From Candidatus Accumulibacter vicinus (GTDB lineage Bacteria; Pseudomonadota; Gammaproteobacteria; Burkholderiales; Rhodocyclaceae): a stretch of 10,827 nt of DNA. Location: NCBI GenBank assembly GCA_002425405.1, contig DIME01000086.1, positions 1 through 10,827 on the forward strand, read 5' to 3'. This document shows, in pieces, positions 7,416-10,827 of this stretch. A program made the translations under genes and the position numbers. How positions within the stretch are numbered: position 1 is the first letter of the stretch; each line of letters begins with the position of its first letter. Below the pieces are notes generated by a model. The model saw nothing but the letters and a program-made list of their open reading frames with translations. It ran no database searches and was not told the DNA's origin.

Positions 7416-8394
7416 TTCACGGGTTCGGCCGCTGTTCCAGGATACCGCGGCGGCGTCCGTAGGGCCTGTTTGTCCGCAGTTTGCGTCGGATCCGGCCGAA
7501 GCGGCGCCTCGACCGGCTGAGCCAGGGGCATCGCTGCCCGCGCGTCAGGTGCAACCGCTCGACCTGCCGCCGGCACAGCCGCTGCAACGGGTCACGGCTC
7601 GTATCGCGCCATTGAAGCTGCCCGAGCGCGTAGCTTTCTCCTCACCACTACCCATGTCTACGCCAGTACCGGTCCAGGCGATGCTGTTGCCGGAGCGGGC
7701 ACCGCCTGCGGCCGCCGTGCCGGCGTACACGCCCGCGTCGCTGCTCTTTGACGAGGGTCGGGGCTCCGACCTCGAACGGCTGAAACGCCAGGCCATTGAA
7801 GCCTTGCCGGCGATATCCGCCAGGCAGCTCGAGTCGCTCGACCAGGCGATTCGCGAGTTGTTGCCGGTCGAAGTCGCAAACCTTGCCGCCTGGGGGAATC
7901 CTTTGCTGCGCCGCATCGAAGCGATGACCATCGAACTGCAGCGACTGACCGCAGTGGTCGTGAACTGGAACGTTGGCGATCTGATCGAACGGTGCAACCG
8001 GGCGATGGGTGCTGCGGGTCTATGGAAAATCTTCAAACGCAACTCGCCGGGATCGTTGAAACCCGCACTCGAGCTGATTCTCGCGCAGGTGGCACCGACG
8101 CTCGACGCTCTCGACGTTCTGGCCGGTCGCTTTGTGCCCTGCCGTGATGACCTGCTTGCATCGCTGCTGCTGTTCAAGATCGCGCCGCAGGTGCTCGCGC
8201 TACGCGACATCGAAGCCGAAGCGCTGTCGCGTCGCGGCCACTTGCTGACGCTCTCGGCCCAGCACTTCGATCTCCTCGAACCGCAGCTCGAGCAGCTCAG
8301 GCGTCAGGTGATCACCTGGCAGAGCGAGATCGAGCAGCTTGTCCGGGTCACCATCCCGGTCTGGGAACTCGCTCACGGCAAGGCCGGCGGCTGA
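7399..8394 (+). CDS. Unrecognised Pro/Ala-rich protein with TelA-like helical C-terminus, 331 aa
   Basis: ATG 7399 is my chosen start; it overlaps the terD end by 17 bp. A TTG/GTG-type or ATG start further upstream at 7333 would overlap terD by 83 bp and is less likely. The ribosome site (GCGGGG) is poor, fitting coupling to TerD. Residues 1-115 are rich in Pro and Ala and look disordered. Residues 120-331 are helical with no signal or membrane segment. The C-terminus reads LRRQVITWQSEIEQLVRVTIPVW, comparable to LIAKFQDIVAVTIPAW in the TelA gene three upstream; a GLWKIFKRNS and VAPTLDALDVLAGRF stretch likewise parallels TelA's LGKLKGFF and VSGQLDALVGELERS. I infer a diverged TelA paralogue or partner; no function is known. 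It ends the operon. Confidence 0.8.
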   Translation: MASKPDSRVRPLFQDTAAASVGPVCPQFASDPAEAAPRPAEPGASLPARQVQPLDLPPAQPLQRVTARIAPLKLPERVAFSSPLPMSTPVPVQAMLLPERAPPAAAVPAYTPASLLFDEGRGSDLERLKRQAIEALPAISARQLESLDQAIRELLPVEVANLAAWGNPLLRRIEAMTIELQRLTAVVVNWNVGDLIERCNRAMGAAGLWKIFKRNSPGSLKPALELILAQVAPTLDALDVLAGRFVPCRDDLLASLLLFKIAPQVLALRDIEAEALSRRGHLLTLSAQHFDLLEPQLEQLRRQVITWQSEIEQLVRVTIPVWELAHGKAGG

Positions 8395-8411
8395 GATGGC
8401 CGATGCCGGCC
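8382..8411 (+). terminator. Hairpin at the end of the Ter/TelA operon
   Basis: GGCCGGC (8382-8388) and GCCGGCC (8405-8411) form a 7-bp GC stem with a 16-nt loop spanning the TGA stop (8392-8394) of the last Ter-cluster gene. There is no U-run after it, so it is at best a weak or Rho-assisted terminator, and each arm is itself partly palindromic, which raises the chance of coincidence. Confidence 0.3.
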
Positions 8412-8424
8412 AGGCCCAGGGGTT

Positions 8425-8473
8425 GGTTTGCCGAACGCTGTGATTGGATTCGCTCGGCGATTGCCGGCAAACC
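8425..8473 (-). terminator. Long inverted repeat after the methyltransferase stop
   Basis: GGTTTGCCG (8425-8433) and CGGCAAACC (8465-8473) are a perfect 9-bp inverted repeat with a 31-nt loop. On the minus strand the stem begins one base after the methyltransferase TAG (8477-8475). Position between convergent genes suits a terminator or 3'-end structure for the methyltransferase transcript; there is no U-run. The loop itself carries no clear second stem. Confidence 0.4.
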
Positions 8474-8474
8474 T

Positions 8475-9650
8475 CTAGAGGGTCGCGCTACGGTCGCTGT
8501 TGACAAAGCCGAGCAGGGGTTCGCTGATGCCCTTGCCGAGGGCGAGCACCTTGAAAAGCTCTCCCATTTCCGCTGGGGAGACCAGTTTCTGCGCCGCGTT
8601 GGCGAGCGGCAGGTAGCGCATGGGGTCGCTCACCGGCGTTCTTGCCAGAATTTCGGTCAGGCCGCAGTTGAAGAGAAAGCTCGACTGCGTGGTGTAGCCC
8701 AGCAAATCCAGTCCGGCCTTGCAGCCGGCTTCGACGATGGCGGTAAAATCGATATGCGCTGTGATGTCCTGCAAGCCCGGCAGGTAGAAGGGCTCGCCGT
8801 GCGCGTGGTGGCGGTAATGGCACATCAGCGTGCCGGCATCGCGCTGCGGGTGGTAATACTCGCGCCGCGGAAAGCCATAGTCGATCAGGAGCAGCGCACC
8901 GCGTCCCAGGATCGCTGCCCATTGCGCCACCCAGGCCGGCGCCAGCAGTGCGATTTCACTCAGATAGCCGGGTGCGATCGCACATTCTTCGGCCAGTGCC
9001 TGTGCATGTTCGAGCAACCGGCCACCCGCTCGGCGATCGCGCCAGATGAACTGTCCATCGTTGACCGCGACGCCGCGCTCGGCAATGGCCTCTGCGGTCC
9101 AGGTCACGAGATGGACCGGCATCGCATCAAGCACTTCGTTGGCCAGCACCAGGCCGTCGAAATGCTCGGGCAGATAGTCAAGCCAGTGTACGCAGTGCAG
9201 GTAATGCGGCGCACGCTGACCAATCGTTTTGCGCTGGCGGGCGCGCAATTCACCGGACACTTCGAGGATCTCGTAACGCTTGGGGAGCTGACCGCGCTGC
9301 GCGAGTTCGAGCAACAGGTCGGCGGCGAGCTGCCCGCTGCCGGCGCCGACCTCGACGATGTGCGGAGAAGTCAGGTCAAGCAGTTGCGCGACCTGCGCAG
9401 CCAGGGTCTGAGCGAAGGTCGCGCTGATTTCGGGTGCGGTCAGAAAATCTCCGCCGGCGCCAAACTTGTACGCGCCTCCCGCATAATAGCCCCGGCCCGG
9501 CGAGTAGAGCGCGAGGTTCATGAAGTCATCAAAGCCGACCCAGCCCCCTGCGGCTTCGATTCGCGCCGTAATGTCGCGGCTGAGCACCGCGCTGCAGGCC
9601 AGTGCCTCGGCCGTCGGGATGGGCAGCGAGGCTGCGATCCGGGTAGTCAA
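8475..9650 (-). CDS. SAM-dependent methyltransferase, MidA/NDUFAF7 (COG1565) family
   Basis: The protein has the family's N-terminal block GWVGFDDFMNLALYSPGRGYY (key residues F40, Y49, Y55-Y56), GDFLTAPEIS (67-76), the SAM-binding loop VEVGAGSGQLAADLL (99-113), NEVLDAMPV (171-179) and a C-terminal ALGKG region. Mitochondrial NDUFAF7 dimethylates an arginine of complex I subunit NDUFS2; the bacterial role is unproven. An in-frame ATG at 9824 exists, but the added 58 residues are Arg/Ser-rich, lack family features and lie over the neighbouring gene in another frame. I therefore choose TTG 9650, four bases after the neighbour's TGA, giving 391 residues, the usual length. GTGAGG is only two bases from the TTG, so translation probably depends on coupling to the gene upstream. 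Cytoplasmic. Confidence 0.88.
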   Translation of the reverse strand: MTTRIAASLPIPTAEALACSAVLSRDITARIEAAGGWVGFDDFMNLALYSPGRGYYAGGAYKFGAGGDFLTAPEISATFAQTLAAQVAQLLDLTSPHIVEVGAGSGQLAADLLLELAQRGQLPKRYEILEVSGELRARQRKTIGQRAPHYLHCVHWLDYLPEHFDGLVLANEVLDAMPVHLVTWTAEAIAERGVAVNDGQFIWRDRRAGGRLLEHAQALAEECAIAPGYLSEIALLAPAWVAQWAAILGRGALLLIDYGFPRREYYHPQRDAGTLMCHYRHHAHGEPFYLPGLQDITAHIDFTAIVEAGCKAGLDLLGYTTQSSFLFNCGLTEILARTPVSDPMRYLPLANAAQKLVSPAEMGELFKVLALGKGISEPLLGFVNSDRSATL

Positions 9651-9654
9651 TGCC

Positions 9655-10503
9655 TCACTGTTCGCACACTTCGAAGCGGACCTGACCGTACATTTCGGGA
9701 TGCGTCGTCGCCAGCCAGTGCTCCGCCTCCGATTCCGCACGCGCCCAAGTGGCTGCGCGCAAGGGTACGAACTGCTTGCGGTCGTCGGCTTCGGGCCATT
9801 CGAGAGTGTAGCTGTGGAAACCACCGTGCCCTTGCAGGTGGATTTTGCGTGTCATACTTGGCTGTTCGCGATGCAGTCGGGCAGTCGCGTCTGTCAGCCG
9901 CAGCCGGTACCGCGGTCCCTTGCCCTGGTACTGAACGATGAATTCCTGCTGCTCGGCGTCTTCGTCGATGATCTGCCACTCGGCACAACCTTCGATGATC
10001 GCCTCGATCGGGAGGTCCGCTTCATCACGAATGACCTCGGCGTTAACGGTGTGGGTTTGTTCCGCCCGGCCTTCGAGCAGTTCGTGCCAGGGCAGGCCTT
10101 GCCGGGTTGGCGGTGCAAACGGAAGGGCGTGCTTGCCCTGGCGAATACGGGCGAAGAGCGAGGATTTCCGAATGTCTTCGAGGTCAATCGACGGAAATGT
10201 CGAGCGTGGGTCGGTACGAAAGTTGCCCGCTCCCATGTAGCCGACATTCCACAGCGTTTTCAACCATTCGGCGGTGTCGAGAGCGAGCTGTGCCAGGTGA
10301 TCGTCAAGCTCGGCGCTATGTGCTTCGGTTTCACGCCGGAGTGTTGCTTCCCCAGCCAGCAATTCGGCTTCGCGCGCGCGCGTGCGCAGTAATTCCTGCA
10401 GCAGGACGCTGACCCATTCTGCTTCAGCGGCCGGGAGTTTGGCGATGCGCTCGCTCATCATCATCAGATCGTCGGCGTCGAGTGGGGTGTCCAGATGGCT
10501 CAT
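9655..10503 (-). CDS. Unknown 282-aa protein upstream of the methyltransferase
   Basis: ATG 10503 has GGGAG seven bases upstream; a TTG three bases earlier is possible but less likely. Residues 15-75 are rich in Glu, Ala, Leu and Arg and probably form a helical coiled coil (ELLRTRAREAELL). Residues 78-125 have WLKTLWNVGYMGAGNFRTD and a DLEDIRKSSLFARI helix. The C-terminal third is beta-like and aromatic (EFIVQYQGKGPRYRLRL, GGFHSYTLEW). No signal, membrane segment or nucleotide-binding motif is visible. I do not recognise the family. It sits between the divergent SDR gene and the methyltransferase, with a 4-bp gap to the latter, so it is probably cotranscribed and coupled. Antisense frames over this stretch lack plausible protein character. 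Confidence 0.75.
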   Translation of the reverse strand: MSHLDTPLDADDLMMMSERIAKLPAAEAEWVSVLLQELLRTRAREAELLAGEATLRRETEAHSAELDDHLAQLALDTAEWLKTLWNVGYMGAGNFRTDPRSTFPSIDLEDIRKSSLFARIRQGKHALPFAPPTRQGLPWHELLEGRAEQTHTVNAEVIRDEADLPIEAIIEGCAEWQIIDEDAEQQEFIVQYQGKGPRYRLRLTDATARLHREQPSMTRKIHLQGHGGFHSYTLEWPEADDRKQFVPLRAATWARAESEAEHWLATTHPEMYGQVRFEVCEQ

Positions 10504-10591
10504 CAATGATCTCCCGATGTCAGTTTTTTCACAGTTTACCGCGGCGCCGAAGGAAAGGAGCGTTTTTCGGAAGGCGGTGGCAAGAATCCGC

Positions 10592-10597
10592 TAGAAT
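10592..10597 (+). promoter_or_regulatory. Putative -10 for the SDR gene
   Basis: TAGAAT (five of six matches to TATAAT) lies 56 bp upstream of the SDR ATG in the divergent gap 10504-10653. No good -35 is seen at 16-18 bp; a T-rich stretch (10563-10567) is too far. Low-confidence call by eye. Confidence 0.3.
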
Positions 10598-10653
10598 CAA
10601 CCCCTGGTTGCTTTCCTGATCGTTGGGATAGCATGGGGATGGGTGTGTAGGGG

Positions 10654-10827
10654 ATGAGCGGAAAAACGATCTTGGTAACCGGCGCCGCCAAGCGGGTGGG
10701 CAGTGTCATCGCGCGCGAAATGCACGCAACCGGAGCCAATATCATGGTGCACTACCGCCAGGCTTCGGCAGCGGCCGAGGCGCTGGTTGCCGAACTGAAT
10801 GCGCTCAGACGGATCTTCCCCCAGCCA
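10654..10827 (+). CDS. Short-chain dehydrogenase, pteridine-reductase-like (partial, N-terminus only)
   Basis: The 58 visible residues begin MSGKTILVTGAAKRVGSVIA, with the SDR dinucleotide-binding TGxxxxxG motif (TGAAKRVG, 9-16) on the first Rossmann unit. The second strand ANIMVHYRQASAAAEAL carries HYR after the strand, a pattern typical of NADPH-preferring pteridine reductases (FolM/PTR1-like), which reduce dihydropterins or dihydrofolate. The frame runs off the window, so the catalytic Tyr-x-x-x-Lys is not visible. AGGGG directly abuts the ATG, so the ribosome site is unusual; a better purine tract (GGGGATGGG) lies about 9 bp upstream. It is divergent from the 282-aa gene. The last seven residues (LRRIFPQ) do not look like the usual family continuation. 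Confidence 0.82.
   Translation, partial: MSGKTILVTGAAKRVGSVIAREMHATGANIMVHYRQASAAAEALVAELNALRRIFPQP

Noticed and set aside
8403..9941. A 512-codon plus-strand open frame
   Set aside because: It lies antisense to the methyltransferase and the neighbouring gene and resembles no protein family, while the minus-strand methyltransferase motifs are unambiguous.
10578..10594. A sigma-54-like TGGCAAG...GCT element upstream of the SDR
   Set aside because: The GG-to-GC spacing is one base short of the required ten and the -12 half is poor.

Overview
The window is high-GC, densely coding bacterial chromosome. Codon use (CTG, CGC, GTG, ATC), Shine-Dalgarno-led starts and the proteins recognised (DUF1993, GstA-type glutathione transferase, MidA-type methyltransferase, pteridine-reductase-like SDR) point to a proteobacterium, most likely a betaproteobacterium of Rhodocyclales/Accumulibacter type. 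That placement is inference from protein character, not a database match. No tRNA, rRNA, CRISPR array, transposase or phage gene was seen.

Layout. (1) 1-1353, minus strand: a probable operon of a BamE-like lipoprotein, a small unknown protein translationally coupled to it (ATGA overlap), and a membrane-anchored substrate-binding-like protein cut by the window start. (2) 1626-4626, minus strand: a 750-residue protein joining a DUF2235 alpha/beta hydrolase, a LecA-like beta domain and a complete glutathione transferase, followed downstream by a DUF1993 gene. (3) 4905-8394, plus strand: a tight four-gene Ter/TelA cluster (TelA, VWA protein with intact MIDAS, TerD with intact calcium motif, and an unrecognised Pro/Ala-rich protein whose C-terminus looks like a diverged TelA). 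(4) 8475-10503, minus strand: MidA-type SAM methyltransferase preceded by an unknown 282-residue protein that ends 4 nt before its probable TTG start. (5) 10654-end, plus strand: the N-terminus of a pteridine-reductase-like SDR, divergent from region 4.

How the parts may work together. TerD, TelA and VWA proteins are known partners in tellurite/toxic-anion and general stress systems, and are thought to build a membrane-associated calcium- and metal-dependent complex. The anchored binding protein at the left edge resembles a family I recall from TelA/VWA neighbourhoods, so the divergent minus-strand arms may belong to the same accessory island; this is inference. Regions 4 and 5 look like housekeeping genes with an unknown gene set between them. 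The most unusual items are the hydrolase-lectin-GST fusion and the second, TelA-like gene closing the Ter cluster.
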